Positions 28,319-40,511 of a DNA stretch of 64,000 bases are shown piece after piece. The stretch lies in contig CABFPG010000011.1 in the NCBI GenBank assembly GCA_902141825.1, forward strand, positions 62,001-126,000, read 5' to 3'. Each line of letters starts with the position of its first letter. Positions within the stretch are counted from its first letter, which is position 1. The notes under the pieces are model-generated. The model did not search any database and had not been told where the DNA came from. It saw only the letters and a program-made list of their open reading frames with translations. The stretch comes from Thalassocella blandensis (GTDB lineage: Bacteria > Pseudomonadota > Gammaproteobacteria > Pseudomonadales > Cellvibrionaceae). The position numbers were made by a program, and so were the translations under genes.

Positions 28319-30664
28319 TTAATGTTTAGGAGGCGCAGGCGCCAACACTTCACGATTGCCGTTTGACGCCATCTCGGTTACGACGCCAGAGGCTTCCATT
28401 TGTTCAATTAAGCGCGCAGCCCGATTGTAGCCAATACGCAATTTACGCTGTACTGAAGAAATACTCGCTTTGCGCGTTTCGGTTACAAAAGCGACCGCCT
28501 CGTCATATAACGGATCTGATTCACTATCACCATCCCCTTCATCGCCATCACCACTAAACCCGGGAACGGGAATACTTTGTACATTTTCACTGAAGATTTC
28601 TTCGAGGTAATTGGGCTCCCCTCTTTTCTTCCAGTCCGCTACAACATTATGCACTTCGTGGTCATCAATGAATGCGCCATGGACACGCGTCGTAACAGCT
28701 GTACCAGGCGCCAGGTAAAGCATATCACCATGCCCCAGCAATTGTTCCGCGCCGCCCTGATCCAAAATTGTTCGGGAATCAATTTTTGAAGACACCTGAA
28801 ACGCCATTCGCGTTGGTACGTTGGCTTTAATCAAACCGGTAATAACATCCACCGACGGACGCTGTGTGGCAAGTATCAAGTGTATGCCAGCCGCACGCGC
28901 TTTTTGGGCAATACGTGCAATGAGCTGTTCGACTTTTTTACCGACGATCATCATCATATCGGCAAATTCGTCAATGACCACCACAATAAACGGCATGGGC
29001 TCCAGATTCGGTGCAGTTGCCCCTTCCATTTCAATAACGCCGTCATCCTCCGGCTTCCACAGAGGATCTGGAATAGGTTCACCCGCTTTATTCGCGTCCC
29101 GCACTTTTTTGTTAAACCCGGAAATATTCCTTACTCCCATTGCCGCCATCAGTTTATAGCGTCGCTCCATTTCACCAACACACCAACGCAGACCTGTGGC
29201 AGCATCTTTCATGTCGGTAATAACCGGAGTCAACAGATGAGGAATACCATCGTAAACCGACAATTCCAACATTTTCGGATCGACCAGAATTAACCTGACC
29301 TCTTCCGGGGATGCCTTATAAAGCATACTGACCAGCATCGAGTTAACCCCCACAGATTTACCTGAACCTGTGGTACCCGCAACCAATAAATGCGGCATTT
29401 TTGCCAGATCTGCAATAACGGGTTCACCCGAGATATCATGACCGAGTGCCAGCGACAGTGGCGACTTGGATTTTTCATAGGACACAGAGGCAATCACCTC
29501 ACTCAAGCGAACAATCTCCCGGTGTTCGTTGGGTATTTCAATCCCGACCACCGATTTGCCTTGAATGATTTCTACAACCCGCACACTGTTGACTGCTAAT
29601 GATCGAGCCAGGTCTTTGGCAAGATTGGATATTTTACTCACCTTAACGCCAGCTGCCGGCTGTATTTCAAAGCGAGTAACAACTGGCCCGGGCATAACAG
29701 CCACCACCTCAGCAACCACACCAAAATCCTTGAGTTTTAGTTCAAGCAAACGTGACATTGCCTCTAACGACTCTTCTGAATAACCCTTTTCAGGGTGTTT
29801 TTCAGCGGGGTCTAATAAACTTACCGGTGGTAATTCGCCCACCGCAGGTGAATCATTTTCGAATAGCGACCGCTGTTTTTCTTTCTGCACACGCTCACTG
29901 ATCACGGGCTCTTTTCGCTTCACCGGCTGAATGGTAGGTGGCTTTCTTTCCTGCTTGCGCTTAACTTCAACCTCGATGGCTTCTTGTCTCACTTGACGTG
30001 CCTGCTTTAACTGTTTCTTCTCGGCAGATTGTGCACGCCAAACACTGAACCGTCGCTTAACGTACTCTATGCCATTGAGCACCGCAGCGCCGATGGCATC
30101 CATTACAGCCAACCAGGAAATATCCACAAACACCGTTAATCCAAACAACAACATAGCGACTAGCAACATGCTGCCGCCAATGTAACCAAATGCAGAGTCT
30201 ATGGCAGTTGCGGTTGTCAGCCCTAAATACCCGCCACTGGAGAATGGCAATAAGGTACTGGATTCACCATTTTGCATCACTGCAATGCCGGTTCCTGCGA
30301 CCATAACCAGAATAAAACCGACGAATCGCAAGCCCAACATCAGGGGGTCAAAATTTATTGCGGACTTTTCTTTCAAATGCACAATGGCACGATACGCCAG
30401 CATGATGGGAAACAGATAAGCTAAATGCCCAAATACGGATAAAAACACATCCGCCAGCCAGGCGCCGACCGGCCCAGCTTTGTTTTCAATCGGACCACCA
30501 GTGCCGGTTTTTGACCAACCCGGATCATTCTCGCTGTATGTTATTAAGGCAAGCGCCAAATACGAGCACAACACAATCAGGCCGATTAAAAACCCTTCCT
30601 GTAGCTTTCCCAGAACGGCCTGCGGCAGTTTCGGCTCTGCCAATTCTTCTTTCTTCTTACTCAT
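28319..30664 (-). CDS. ftsK: DNA translocase FtsK
   Basis: The 781-residue protein has four N-terminal membrane segments (residues about 25-195), a short Lys/Arg/Glu-rich linker (about 210-275), a RecA-like motor with Walker [21 protein letters not shown] and Walker [15 protein letters not shown], and a C-terminal winged-helix gamma domain ([21 protein letters not shown]) that reads KOPS sites. It moves chromosomes during division and activates XerCD. It is divergent from trxB. Confidence 0.98.
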   Translation of the reverse strand: MSKKKEELAEPKLPQAVLGKLQEGFLIGLIVLCSYLALALITYSENDPGWSKTGTGGPIENKAGPVGAWLADVFLSVFGHLAYLFPIMLAYRAIVHLKEKSAINFDPLMLGLRFVGFILVMVAGTGIAVMQNGESSTLLPFSSGGYLGLTTATAIDSAFGYIGGSMLLVAMLLFGLTVFVDISWLAVMDAIGAAVLNGIEYVKRRFSVWRAQSAEKKQLKQARQVRQEAIEVEVKRKQERKPPTIQPVKRKEPVISERVQKEKQRSLFENDSPAVGELPPVSLLDPAEKHPEKGYSEESLEAMSRLLELKLKDFGVVAEVVAVMPGPVVTRFEIQPAAGVKVSKISNLAKDLARSLAVNSVRVVEIIQGKSVVGIEIPNEHREIVRLSEVIASVSYEKSKSPLSLALGHDISGEPVIADLAKMPHLLVAGTTGSGKSVGVNSMLVSMLYKASPEEVRLILVDPKMLELSVYDGIPHLLTPVITDMKDAATGLRWCVGEMERRYKLMAAMGVRNISGFNKKVRDANKAGEPIPDPLWKPEDDGVIEMEGATAPNLEPMPFIVVVIDEFADMMMIVGKKVEQLIARIAQKARAAGIHLILATQRPSVDVITGLIKANVPTRMAFQVSSKIDSRTILDQGGAEQLLGHGDMLYLAPGTAVTTRVHGAFIDDHEVHNVVADWKKRGEPNYLEEIFSENVQSIPVPGFSGDGDEGDGDSESDPLYDEAVAFVTETRKASISSVQRKLRIGYNRAARLIEQMEASGVVTEMASNGNREVLAPAPPKH

Positions 30665-32112
<1,448 letters not shown>

Positions 32113-32136
32113 CATCCCAATTATTTCTTGTAATAT

Positions 32137-32865
32137 ATGAGCCAACTCACCTGGCTTGACGATCACAGCGCGGATTTTCCACCCACCTCTTCCGCGCTGG
32201 AAGACCCCAACGGCCTGCTTGCAGTTGGGGGAACGCTAAGCCCAGATCGCTTAATTAACGCTTACAGCCAGGGGATTTTTCCCTGGTACTCCGAGGGGCA
32301 ACCCGTGTTGTGGTGGTCCCCCTCCCCTCGCATGGCTCTGGAGCCCGCTAAACTCCACCTGGGTCGCTCAACCAAAAAACTTATCAGAAAGAGAATTTTT
32401 TCGGTCACGGTAGATCGTTGCTTTGACAGCGTTATTCACCATTGCGCCGCGGTCAAACGTCAGCATGAAGATGGAACCTGGATAACCGATGAGATCATGG
32501 AGGCCTATGCGGAGATGCATAGACTTGGTTTGGCCCACTCCATCGAGACCTGGCGAGATGGCGAGTTGGTCGGCGGACTCTACGGAATCAATATTGGCAA
32601 AGCTTTTTTTGGCGAGTCAATGTTCAGCCTGGAATCCGGAGCCTCCAAAGTCGCTTTCAGTCTCCTGGCCATGCAATTAAAAACATGGAATTTTCAATTA
32701 ATTGACTGTCAAATATACACCGACTACCTGGCTTCTTTTGGCGCGACGGAAATGAACCGTAATAAATTTGAACAGAAATTGGCAAAAGCGGTTGAGATCC
32801 CTCATAGTTGTAAATGGAGTCAACAATGGAGCATGCCAGCATATGGACCCGAAAGTTTTGAGTAA
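32137..32865 (+). CDS. aat: Leucyl/phenylalanyl-tRNA-protein transferase
   Basis: The 242-residue protein has the Aat core: DPNGLLAVGGTLSPDRLINAY start region, GIFPWYSEGQPVLWWSP, and the catalytic region GELVGGLYGINIGKAFFGES with LIDCQIYTDYLASFGA. It adds Leu or Phe to N-terminal Lys/Arg, making a destabilising N-degron read by ClpS and degraded by ClpAP, whose genes lie 2-5 kb away. Confidence 0.97.
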   Translation: MSQLTWLDDHSADFPPTSSALEDPNGLLAVGGTLSPDRLINAYSQGIFPWYSEGQPVLWWSPSPRMALEPAKLHLGRSTKKLIRKRIFSVTVDRCFDSVIHHCAAVKRQHEDGTWITDEIMEAYAEMHRLGLAHSIETWRDGELVGGLYGINIGKAFFGESMFSLESGASKVAFSLLAMQLKTWNFQLIDCQIYTDYLASFGATEMNRNKFEQKLAKAVEIPHSCKWSQQWSMPAYGPESFE

Positions 32866-32962
32866 ATGGAAAACCCTGACAGACCACCTTTTTTCTGCTG
32901 CATTTAACCATTCAGACATGCGCTATTCAGAAAAAACAGCGCAAAGAAGATGAGATGAGAGC

Positions 32963-33691
32963 GTGACAGATCTTTCAACCATAAAATTCTTCGCGACCAA
33001 GCCGCATGCATGCAGCTACCTTCCGGAGGAACAAGCCACTACGGTCTTTGTTGATCCGCACTTTAAGATGGATGGAGAAACCTACAGCCAGCTTTCTGAA
33101 TTTGGCTTTCGACGCAGTGGTGAGCATGTCTATCGCCCGCGCTGCGAGCTATGCCAGGCCTGCGTACCAATTCGCATTCCAGTTGAAAGCTTTGTCCTCA
33201 GCCGCTCCCAGAAACGCTGCTTAAAACGCAACGCTGATCTTACGATGACCATTGTGGAAAACATCGATACCGACGAGCACTACGATCTTTATCAGCGTTA
33301 CATCAATACTCGCCATCAGGACGGCGACATGTATCCGGCCAAGCGCGACCAGTATCGCGATTTTCTTACCAGTGAATGGGGCATCACGCGGTATCTGGAA
33401 TTTCGACAAAACGAAGCCCTTGTGGCAGTTTCTGTTACCGACACTTTGAGCAACGGCGTGTCCGCCATCTATGCGTTTTTTGACCCGGAACAAACCAAGC
33501 GCAGTCTAGGCGTGTTTAATATCGTTTATCTCACGCAGTGGGCAAAAGAACTTGGACTACCCTATGTGTATCTGGGCTACTGGATAAGAAACTGCCAGAA
33601 AATGTCATATAAAGTGGACTACAAACCTTTTCAGGTTTTGGTAAACAACCACTGGATTACAATCGCCGACTTTCCAAGCGATTCCGAGTAG
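32963..33691 (+). CDS. bpt: Aspartate/glutamate leucyltransferase (Bpt/Ate family)
   Basis: The 242-residue protein starts at GTG 32963 (MTDLSTIKFFATKPHACSYL). Conserved cysteines lie in PHACSYLP and in RCELCQACVPIRIPV. The C-terminal region GVFNIVYLTQWAKELGLPYVYLGYW is characteristic of arginyl/leucyl transferases. In gammaproteobacteria this family, Bpt, adds Leu to N-terminal Asp or Glu. It belongs with aat in the N-degron pathway. Confidence 0.95.
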   Translation: MTDLSTIKFFATKPHACSYLPEEQATTVFVDPHFKMDGETYSQLSEFGFRRSGEHVYRPRCELCQACVPIRIPVESFVLSRSQKRCLKRNADLTMTIVENIDTDEHYDLYQRYINTRHQDGDMYPAKRDQYRDFLTSEWGITRYLEFRQNEALVAVSVTDTLSNGVSAIYAFFDPEQTKRSLGVFNIVYLTQWAKELGLPYVYLGYWIRNCQKMSYKVDYKPFQVLVNNHWITIADFPSDSE

Positions 33692-33935
33692 CGGTTAAGC
33701 ACTTTCGCACCCAATAAAATATTTTGTAAGCTTTAATTCTCAGCGAAGATTTGATGACATTTTAAACTTTTCCGTAAAAAACCGTCTAGAATCCTTGGCA
33801 TACAGGGTTAATTAGGGCAAAATTGCCGCCTTTCCAAATCACGACCCTTAAACTCGTTTTTTACACTGACTTTAGCCGATGCAGTTACATCAATGGGAGC
33901 ATTGGCAATAAAAGAGCACAGAGGTTATTAGCCGA

Positions 33936-34154
33936 ATGGCAAAAGAAGACAATTTTGAAATGGATGGCGAAGTCGTAGATACACTTCCCAATACCACTTT
34001 CCGAGTAAAACTTGAAAATGGCCACGTTGTTACGGCACATATTTCAGGCAAAATGCGTAAGAACTACATTCGAATTCTTACAGGCGATAAAGTAAAAGTT
34101 GAAATGACCCCATACGACCTAAGCAAAGGACGTATTACCTACCGCGCTCGCTAA
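33936..34154 (+). CDS. infA: Translation initiation factor IF-1
   Basis: The 72-residue protein ([22 protein letters not shown]) is a full-length S1-fold IF-1, with [19 protein letters not shown] and the C-terminal [11 protein letters not shown]. It binds the ribosomal A site during initiation. The place between bpt and clpA matches many gammaproteobacteria. Its upstream 240 bases contain no gene. Confidence 0.98.
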   Translation: MAKEDNFEMDGEVVDTLPNTTFRVKLENGHVVTAHISGKMRKNYIRILTGDKVKVEMTPYDLSKGRITYRAR

Positions 34155-34484
34155 CACCCACTAGAAAAGCTCTCTGCCTGATACAGGGACTTGAATACCA
34201 AGCCCCACGCAGCGCATACAGATGCTTTTCTATAACATTTGGCAAGCCCGCCCTCGCCTAAACAGCACATAAACTGGTTACCCTTGTTTGCAGATGCCTC
34301 TCACAGGCCTCTGGCAAACAAATGCTTTTCCCCTGCATCACGACTCCGTATTCGCATAACGCGCCCAGGTGAACGCAAAGTTTTCCAGCGGCACAAAAAA
34401 GGCCTCAATAACGAGGCCTTTTACATTGCGAGGATTACACCCCTTTAACTTCTACGCATTAACACTCCAGCACTGCGCTTTACA
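34155..34484. other. Intergenic region between convergent infA and clpA
   Basis: No gene seen. It holds the terminator at 34395-34423. Confidence 0.6.
34395..34423. terminator. Bidirectional terminator between infA and clpA
   Basis: AAAAGGCCTC (34397-34406) pairs with GAGGCCTTTT (34413-34422) around AATAAC. A/T-tracts on both sides let it serve both convergent genes. Confidence 0.85.
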
Positions 34485-36749
34485 TCAGGACGCATCGGGT
34501 CTCAGCACGATTTTATCGTCAACCACTTCGACCACAACAGTACCACCCTTCTCAGACAAAGCGCCAAACAGTACCATTTCAGCCAGAGGCTTTTTGATCT
34601 GCTCTTGGATAATACGCGCCATCGGGCGAGCACCCATTTTTTCATCATAACCATTTACGGCCAGCCACTCTCTCGCCTCATCAGTGACATCCATTGTAAT
34701 CTTCTTATCATCCAACTGCCCTTGTAACTCCATGAGGAACTTATCAACCACAGTTTTAATCACTTCGAGCGTTAACGAGCCAAACTGAACAATACCATCC
34801 AAGCGGTTACGGAATTCCGGCGTGAAGGACTTTTTAATCACCTCCATGCCATCGCTACTATGATCCTGTTTGGTAAAGCCGATGGATGCACGACTGATAG
34901 ATTCAGCCCCAGCATTGGTGGTCATAATCAATACCACATTCCGGAAATCGGCCGTTCTACCATTGTTATCGGTCAGAGACCCATGATCCATCACCTGCAA
35001 CAACAGATTGAAAACATCCGGATGAGCTTTTTCAATTTCGTCCAACAGAAGCACGCAATGTGGTTGCTTTGTGACAGCCTCTGTCAACAAGCCACCCTGA
35101 TCAAAACCAACATAACCAGGAGGCGCGCCAATCAAACGAGAAACCGTGTGGCGCTCCATGTATTCGGACATGTCAAAACGCACCAGCTCGACACCCATCG
35201 CTTTAGCCAACTGGCGACAAAGTTCGGTTTTACCGACACCAGTAGGCCCAGCAAACAAAAACGACCCAATGGGTTTTTCATGCGTGGTTAAGCCTGCTCG
35301 AGACAACTTAATTGCAGACGAAATGGAATCGATAGCCTGCTCCTGACCAAATACTGTCATCTTCAGGGTATCATCCAGTTTTGCCAACAAGTCTTTATCC
35401 GAAGAAGACACTGTTTTCGCGGGCACACGCGCAATCTTGGAAACAATTTCCTCGATATCGCGCACACCAATTTGTTTCTTACGCTTAGATTCTGGCTGCA
35501 ATTGCTGATACGCGCCCGCCTCATCTATCACGTCAATAGCCTTGTCTGGCATATAACGATCACTGATATACTTGCCTGCAAGCTCGGCCGCCGCCTTTAA
35601 CGCTTTATCGGTGTAACGCAAACGGTGATGCTTTTCAAAGCGCGACTTAAGCCCTTTGAGAATCTGATAGGTATCATCAACAGACGGCTCTTCTACGTCG
35701 ATCTTTTGGAAGCGGCGAGACAGCGCACGGTCTTTGTCAAAAATTCCGCGGTACTCCTGAAACGTGGTCGAACCAATGCATCGCAACTCACCCGTCGTTA
35801 ACAGCGGTTTAAGCAGATTTGACGCATCCATCACACCACCAGAAGCTGCACCAGCGCCGATAATGGTATGAATTTCATCGATGAACAACACCGCATGCTC
35901 GCGTTTTCTTAATTCCGCCAACAGCGCTTTAAATCGCTTTTCAAAGTCGCCGCGATATTTTGTACCTGCGAGCAAAGAACCAAGATCGAGCGAGTACACT
36001 GTGCTTTGGGAGAGCACTTCCGGCACCTCACCATCCACAATTTTCTTGGCCAAACCTTCAGCGATAGCCGTTTTACCTACACCGCTCTCGCCCACAAGCA
36101 AAGGATTATTTTTTCGGCGTCGAGCGAGAATTTGAACCACACGCTCAACTTCCTGATCGCGACCCACCAAAGGATCGATTCGCCCCAGCAACGCCAACTC
36201 ATTTAAATTGGTCGCATAGGAATCCAAGGGATGCTGCTGAGTCCCCTCGCCTGCGCCCACTGCCGCTTCATCATCATGCTGGTCATTTTGCTCACTATGG
36301 CCAGCAGAGCCCGATACTTTTGAAATTCCATGGGTGATGTAATTCACCACATCGATTCGAGCGATACTCTGTTTTTTCAGGTAATAAACCGCCTGACTTT
36401 CTTGCTCACTAAAAATCGCAACCAGCACATTTGCACCAGTCACTTCATTCTTACCGGAAGACTGCACGTGAAATACAGCTCTCTGCAACACTCGCTGAAA
36501 CCCCAGCGTAGGTTGCGTATCACGCTCTTCATCCCCTTCAGGAATTAATGGTGTGGTTGAATCGACAAATTCAGCCAGATCTTTACGCAATAGCGAAAGA
36601 TCAGCGCCGCAAGCCTTGAGTACACCAGCCGCTGAATCGTTATCAACCAGTGCAAGTAATAGATGCTCGACCGTCATAAACTCATGACGTTTGGATCTAG
36701 CACCTTTAAATGCGTTATTTAGTGTCGACTCTAGTTCTTTGCTCAACAT
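34485..36749 (-). CDS. clpA: ClpAP chaperone subunit ClpA
   Basis: The 754-residue AAA+ unfoldase has the ClpA N-domain (MLSKELESTLNNAFKGAR) at about 1-145, D1 with Walker A GESGVGKTAIAEGLA, and D2 with Walker A GPTGVGKTELCRQLA. The C-terminus is the D2 small domain. It feeds N-degron and other substrates to ClpP. clpS lies 34 bases upstream, the classic pairing. Confidence 0.98.
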   Translation of the reverse strand: MLSKELESTLNNAFKGARSKRHEFMTVEHLLLALVDNDSAAGVLKACGADLSLLRKDLAEFVDSTTPLIPEGDEERDTQPTLGFQRVLQRAVFHVQSSGKNEVTGANVLVAIFSEQESQAVYYLKKQSIARIDVVNYITHGISKVSGSAGHSEQNDQHDDEAAVGAGEGTQQHPLDSYATNLNELALLGRIDPLVGRDQEVERVVQILARRRKNNPLLVGESGVGKTAIAEGLAKKIVDGEVPEVLSQSTVYSLDLGSLLAGTKYRGDFEKRFKALLAELRKREHAVLFIDEIHTIIGAGAASGGVMDASNLLKPLLTTGELRCIGSTTFQEYRGIFDKDRALSRRFQKIDVEEPSVDDTYQILKGLKSRFEKHHRLRYTDKALKAAAELAGKYISDRYMPDKAIDVIDEAGAYQQLQPESKRKKQIGVRDIEEIVSKIARVPAKTVSSSDKDLLAKLDDTLKMTVFGQEQAIDSISSAIKLSRAGLTTHEKPIGSFLFAGPTGVGKTELCRQLAKAMGVELVRFDMSEYMERHTVSRLIGAPPGYVGFDQGGLLTEAVTKQPHCVLLLDEIEKAHPDVFNLLLQVMDHGSLTDNNGRTADFRNVVLIMTTNAGAESISRASIGFTKQDHSSDGMEVIKKSFTPEFRNRLDGIVQFGSLTLEVIKTVVDKFLMELQGQLDDKKITMDVTDEAREWLAVNGYDEKMGARPMARIIQEQIKKPLAEMVLFGALSEKGGTVVVEVVDDKIVLRPDAS

Positions 36750-36783
36750 TATGATTCACGCCCACCATAATTTAAGATTCAGT

Positions 36784-37164
36784 TCAATCAGCATCTCCAT
36801 CATCAGATGCCTCTATTTCGCATAACAAGGGATGTTCATTCTCTCGCGAGTATTGATTCACTTGCGCCGCTTTTGTCTCGGCAACATCTCGCGAAAAAAT
36901 CCCACAAACCCCTTTCCCTTGCGTGTGTACTGTCAACATCACACGCGTAGCTTGCTCCTTATCCATCGAGAAAAATCGCTCCAGCACATCGATGACAAAT
37001 TCCATCGGGGTATAATCATCGTTGATCAATACCACTTTGTACATTGGCGGCCTTTTGAGTTTGGGTTTTTCTTCCTGAACCGCAACCCCACTGCCGTCTT
37101 CGACCACCGAGTCAGAATCGCTCTCTCTACTTAATGTTAGCTGAAGTTTTTCAAGATTACCCAT
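36784..37164 (-). CDS. clpS: ATP-dependent Clp protease adaptor ClpS
   Basis: The 126-residue protein has the ClpS core [20 protein letters not shown] followed by [23 protein letters not shown], with residues that form the N-degron pocket. The N-terminal 35 residues are a variable tail. It hands Leu/Phe/Trp/Tyr N-degrons to ClpA. Confidence 0.97.
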   Translation of the reverse strand: MGNLEKLQLTLSRESDSDSVVEDGSGVAVQEEKPKLKRPPMYKVVLINDDYTPMEFVIDVLERFFSMDKEQATRVMLTVHTQGKGVCGIFSRDVAETKAAQVNQYSRENEHPLLCEIEASDDGDAD

Positions 37165-37449
37165 GGATTAATAGATCCTACGAAAACGTTATAGTTGCAC
37201 TCATTTTACAAACCAATCGGCGTAATCACTAGTGCCGTCTAGCTTAGAGTTTAATCACCTGTTGGATGCTTATTCCAAGATTCTCATACCTTGTACTTAT
37301 TTATACTTACACGCTTGACATTCTGGCGCGAGTTGTATACAAAGTACGCAAAAGAATTTTTGAAATCCGTTATATAACAATAATTAACCCTAAATTCTAC
37401 GTCCTAATCGTTATATACGGGCGATGCTTTAAAAGTAAAGGGGAATGCT

Positions 37450-37734
37450 ATGCCTACAGGTACAGTCAAATGGTTTAACAACGCTAAAGGTTTCGGTTTT
37501 ATCCTTCCTGACGGCGGCGGTGACGATTTATTCGCTCACTACTCGTCCATCGAAATGGAAGGCTACAGAACATTAAAAGCCGGTCAACCTGTTAGCTTTG
37601 AGGTTCAATCAGGGGATAAAGGGCTTCACGCCTCTAAGATCCAGCCGATAGAAACGGCTGCATCTAAAGATTCTGAAAAAGACCACCCAACCGAAAAAAC
37701 CAGCAAACCGGAAGCTCTGGAAGAAGTACATTAG
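37450..37734 (+). CDS. cspD: Cold-shock-domain protein (CspD-like)
   Basis: The 94-residue protein has RNP1 KGFGFI and RNP2 LFAHYSSI in [20 protein letters not shown], the cold-shock fold, with a charged C-terminal extension of about 25 residues. The position divergent from clpS matches CspD, a stationary-phase replication inhibitor in E. coli, but the tail differs, so the symbol is by position and domain. GGGGAA precedes the start. Confidence 0.88.
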   Translation: MPTGTVKWFNNAKGFGFILPDGGGDDLFAHYSSIEMEGYRTLKAGQPVSFEVQSGDKGLHASKIQPIETAASKDSEKDHPTEKTSKPEALEEVH

Positions 37735-37858
37735 CCAACCCCTGCTTGCTAGCAGGGCCAAACAACGATGTACTCACACATACCTAAGCTAAAAGGACAA
37801 CGCTAAACTGGAAGTATTTTCAGTTTCTTATCCTACCCGGTATAACCTGACAAAAAAC

Positions 37859-37890
37859 GCCCAATCCAATTAGGATTTGGGTCTATTTTT
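37859..37890 (+). terminator. Terminator after cspD-like gene
   Basis: CCCAATCC pairs, with one bulge, with GGATTTGGG around AATTA and is followed by TCTATTTTT. Confidence 0.65.
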
Positions 37891-38152
37891 GCTCACCCCT
37901 AATTCAGCCGACACTATACCTTGTTCCCTCGCCCGGTTCACCTACGATTAGCTTAAAATAAACACTCAAACGCAGACACTCTCACCTCGAAATATCCCAG
38001 TAGAACAGCCAAAAACCAATAAGTTACATTATAACATCAATATAAGCCATTGATTTTTAAGATATTTTAGACAACCGAAAATCACACATGAAGCTGCACT
38101 CTTTGCCAAACTCATCTCACAGCTATTCTCACTGTCAATTGAAAAGGCAAAA

Positions 38153-38176
38153 AAAACCCGGCAATAGCCGGGTTTT
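38153..38176 (-). terminator. Terminator after icd
   Basis: AAAACCCGGC (38153-38162) pairs perfectly with GCCGGGTTTT (38167-38176) around AATA; on the minus strand a T-tract follows. Confidence 0.85.
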
Positions 38177-38199
38177 AGAGTTTTTAATCAGCAAATAAA

Positions 38200-39453
38200 T
38201 TACATATGCTTGATAACTTCTTCACCGAACTCTGAACAGGACTTCAACTCAGCACCGTCCATTAAACGCTCGAAATCATAGGTGACAGTTTTAGCGCCGA
38301 TTGCGCCTTCAACACCTTTAACCACTAGATCCGCTGCTTCATTCCAACCCAAATGACGCAACATCATTTCTGCAGAAAGCACCAAAGAACCAGGGTTAAC
38401 TTTATCCTGACCAGCATACTTAGGTGCGGTACCGTGAGTCGCCTCAAAAAGCGCAACCTTATCCGCCATGTTTGCACCAGGCGCAATACCGATACCACCC
38501 ACTTGCGCTGCCAGCGCATCAGACAAGTAGTCACCGTTCAAGTTAAGCGTTGCAATAACGCTATACTCGGCAGGACGCAACAAGATTTGCTGCAACATTG
38601 CGTCAGCAATGACGTCTTTTACGATAATCTCTTTGCCAGTTTTAGGGTTTTTGAACGAACACCAAGGACCGCCGTCGATTGGCTCAGCACCAAACTCTTC
38701 ACGTGCTAACTGGTATCCCCAATCAGCAAAAGCACCTTCAGTGAACTTCATGATGTTGCCTTTGTGAACCAGAGTTACAGAAGGCAGATCCTGATCGATA
38801 CAGTATTGAATCGCCTTGCGAACCAAACGCTGAGTACCCTCTTGAGATACTGGCTTAATACCGATACCGCTCGTCTCAGGGAAACGAATTTTAGTAACGC
38901 CCATCTCTTCCTGTAAGAACTTGATGACTTTCTTAGCTTCATCAGTACCTTCTTTGTACTCAATACCTGCATAGATATCTTCAGAGTTTTCACGGAAGAT
39001 CACCATATTTACCAGGTTTGGCTCTTTAACTGGGCTAGGTACACCAGTAAACCAGCGAACAGGACGCTGACACACATACAGATCCATTTCCTGACGTAAA
39101 GCAACGTTCAATGAACGAAAACCACCGCCCACAGGAGTCGTCAGTGGACCTTTAATAGAAACACTGTATTCTTTAATCGCTTCCAACGTTTCTGCCGGAA
39201 ACCAATCACCGTCGTAAGTCTCAGCAGCTTTCTCACCACAGTAAACTTCCATCCAGGAGATTTTCTTTTCGCCGCCGTAAGCCTTTTCAATGGCTGCGTC
39301 GGTGACTTTTTTCATTACAGGAGTAATGTCCACACCAATACCATCACCTTCGATAAAAGGAATAATGGGGTTGTTAGGTACATTTAGAGAGAAGTCGTCA
39401 TTTACGGTGATTTTTTCACCATCGGCTGGAACCTGGATATGTTGATATCCCAT
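38200..39453 (-). CDS. icd: Isocitrate dehydrogenase [NADP]
   Basis: The 417-residue protein matches the E. coli-type dimeric NADP enzyme: [20 protein letters not shown], substrate-binding [36 protein letters not shown], and [20 protein letters not shown]. It oxidises isocitrate to 2-oxoglutarate. The E. coli enzyme is controlled by phosphorylation at Ser113, which aligns with the Ser in GGFRSLN. GGAG precedes the start. Confidence 0.97.
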   Translation of the reverse strand: MGYQHIQVPADGEKITVNDDFSLNVPNNPIIPFIEGDGIGVDITPVMKKVTDAAIEKAYGGEKKISWMEVYCGEKAAETYDGDWFPAETLEAIKEYSVSIKGPLTTPVGGGFRSLNVALRQEMDLYVCQRPVRWFTGVPSPVKEPNLVNMVIFRENSEDIYAGIEYKEGTDEAKKVIKFLQEEMGVTKIRFPETSGIGIKPVSQEGTQRLVRKAIQYCIDQDLPSVTLVHKGNIMKFTEGAFADWGYQLAREEFGAEPIDGGPWCSFKNPKTGKEIIVKDVIADAMLQQILLRPAEYSVIATLNLNGDYLSDALAAQVGGIGIAPGANMADKVALFEATHGTAPKYAGQDKVNPGSLVLSAEMMLRHLGWNEAADLVVKGVEGAIGAKTVTYDFERLMDGAELKSCSEFGEEVIKHM

Positions 39454-39762
39454 GTGTTTTAACTCCGTAGCTGTAAAAAGTTATCTTAAAAGTTGTTAGC
39501 GTGTGTATCGCTAATTACGTGGTAAGTTTGAAGCGGTTCACCCCAGATATTAGGTCGCCTGAATCAGACCGTCTTAATATAGGGAACGAGAATCAACTTT
39601 GAATGACTCACGTCAGTCGTAGAATTGCACTGAGCATGGTTTTTTAACCACCTCATGTAAAAAGCGGCGCGATTATACCAGTATTTAGCAGGAAACGTAA
39701 GAAAGGCTTGAGGAATTGCCTCCAAAACACAGGTCTTAGCGCTTAAACCCGCGCGCAACCAA
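39454..39762. other. Intergenic region upstream of icd
   Basis: About 309 bases that should carry the icd promoter. No ORF or RNA gene is supported. Confidence 0.4.
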
Positions 39763-40443
39763 TCAGCTTTTATGGATTATGTTTCTGAACGTCAGATTAA
39801 TACGAGGTCCAACCGATTGCCTCACCTTGGATACGGCATGCAGCCAACGGTGCTGGGTTTCCCCACACATCAACAAAAAATCACCATGATGCAACACCTG
39901 CTTAACCCCATTCGTACGTCGACGGCCATGCTCAAACCCCATCCCAGCTTGCGCTTCAATGGCACTTGAATCGCCGCTCGAGCGAGGCTTTAAACTGAAT
40001 TCCCGACTCGCTCCCAAACTTAAAGAACCAATCACCGGATTACGCCCCAGCTCGCGCTCATCATCCGCATGCCAGCTCACGCTATCCTGCCCATCCCGGT
40101 ATTGATTTACCAGCACGCTATTAAACTGTACGCCGGCCGCACTTTCTGCTTGCAACTTCAAGGTCTGCAACAAGGGCGTCCAAACGTTGGGCGTAAAACG
40201 CTTACCTGAATACGCCATTACTGCACCTTCGTCACCGTACCAAGCCTGTAAACGAGGGATTTTATGCTGCCGCCCACCCACGTATATTTCGGGCTGCTGC
40301 CAAGGGGTGCAATTTAACAACTCGGAAAATATGTCATCGGCGCGATCTCGCTGCAGCCACCCGGGAAAATATACAAGTTCACACACCTCATCCAGTGGTA
40401 TTTTTTCTTCCGCAGTAAATTCAAAGAGTGATGTTTGACCCAT
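39763..40443 (-). CDS. AlkB-like 2-oxoglutarate/Fe(II)-dependent dioxygenase
   Basis: The 226-residue protein has the DNA-repair AlkB fold of the ABH2/ABH3 type: NSVLVNQYRDGQDSVSWHAD with the metal-binding His-x-Asp, DERELGRNPVIGSLSLGASR, the distal His in LMCGETQHRWLHAV, and the 2-oxoglutarate-binding PRINLTFR. It likely removes alkyl lesions from nucleic acids. A short extra loop with SSGDSS and GFEHGRRRTNGVK lies between the core strands. Confidence 0.93.
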   Translation of the reverse strand: MGQTSLFEFTAEEKIPLDEVCELVYFPGWLQRDRADDIFSELLNCTPWQQPEIYVGGRQHKIPRLQAWYGDEGAVMAYSGKRFTPNVWTPLLQTLKLQAESAAGVQFNSVLVNQYRDGQDSVSWHADDERELGRNPVIGSLSLGASREFSLKPRSSGDSSAIEAQAGMGFEHGRRRTNGVKQVLHHGDFLLMCGETQHRWLHAVSKVRQSVGPRINLTFRNIIHKS

Positions 40444-40511
40444 AAACTCTACTCCGTAAAACGGCGCATATATTCAATCGAAACAATTCCGTACAAATTA
40501 AAGGTAGGACG

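Larger units (their letters stand above)
37735..38199. other. Intergenic region between convergent cspD and icd
   Basis: No gene seen. Two terminators lie here (37859-37890 and 38153-38176), one for each convergent gene. Confidence 0.6.
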
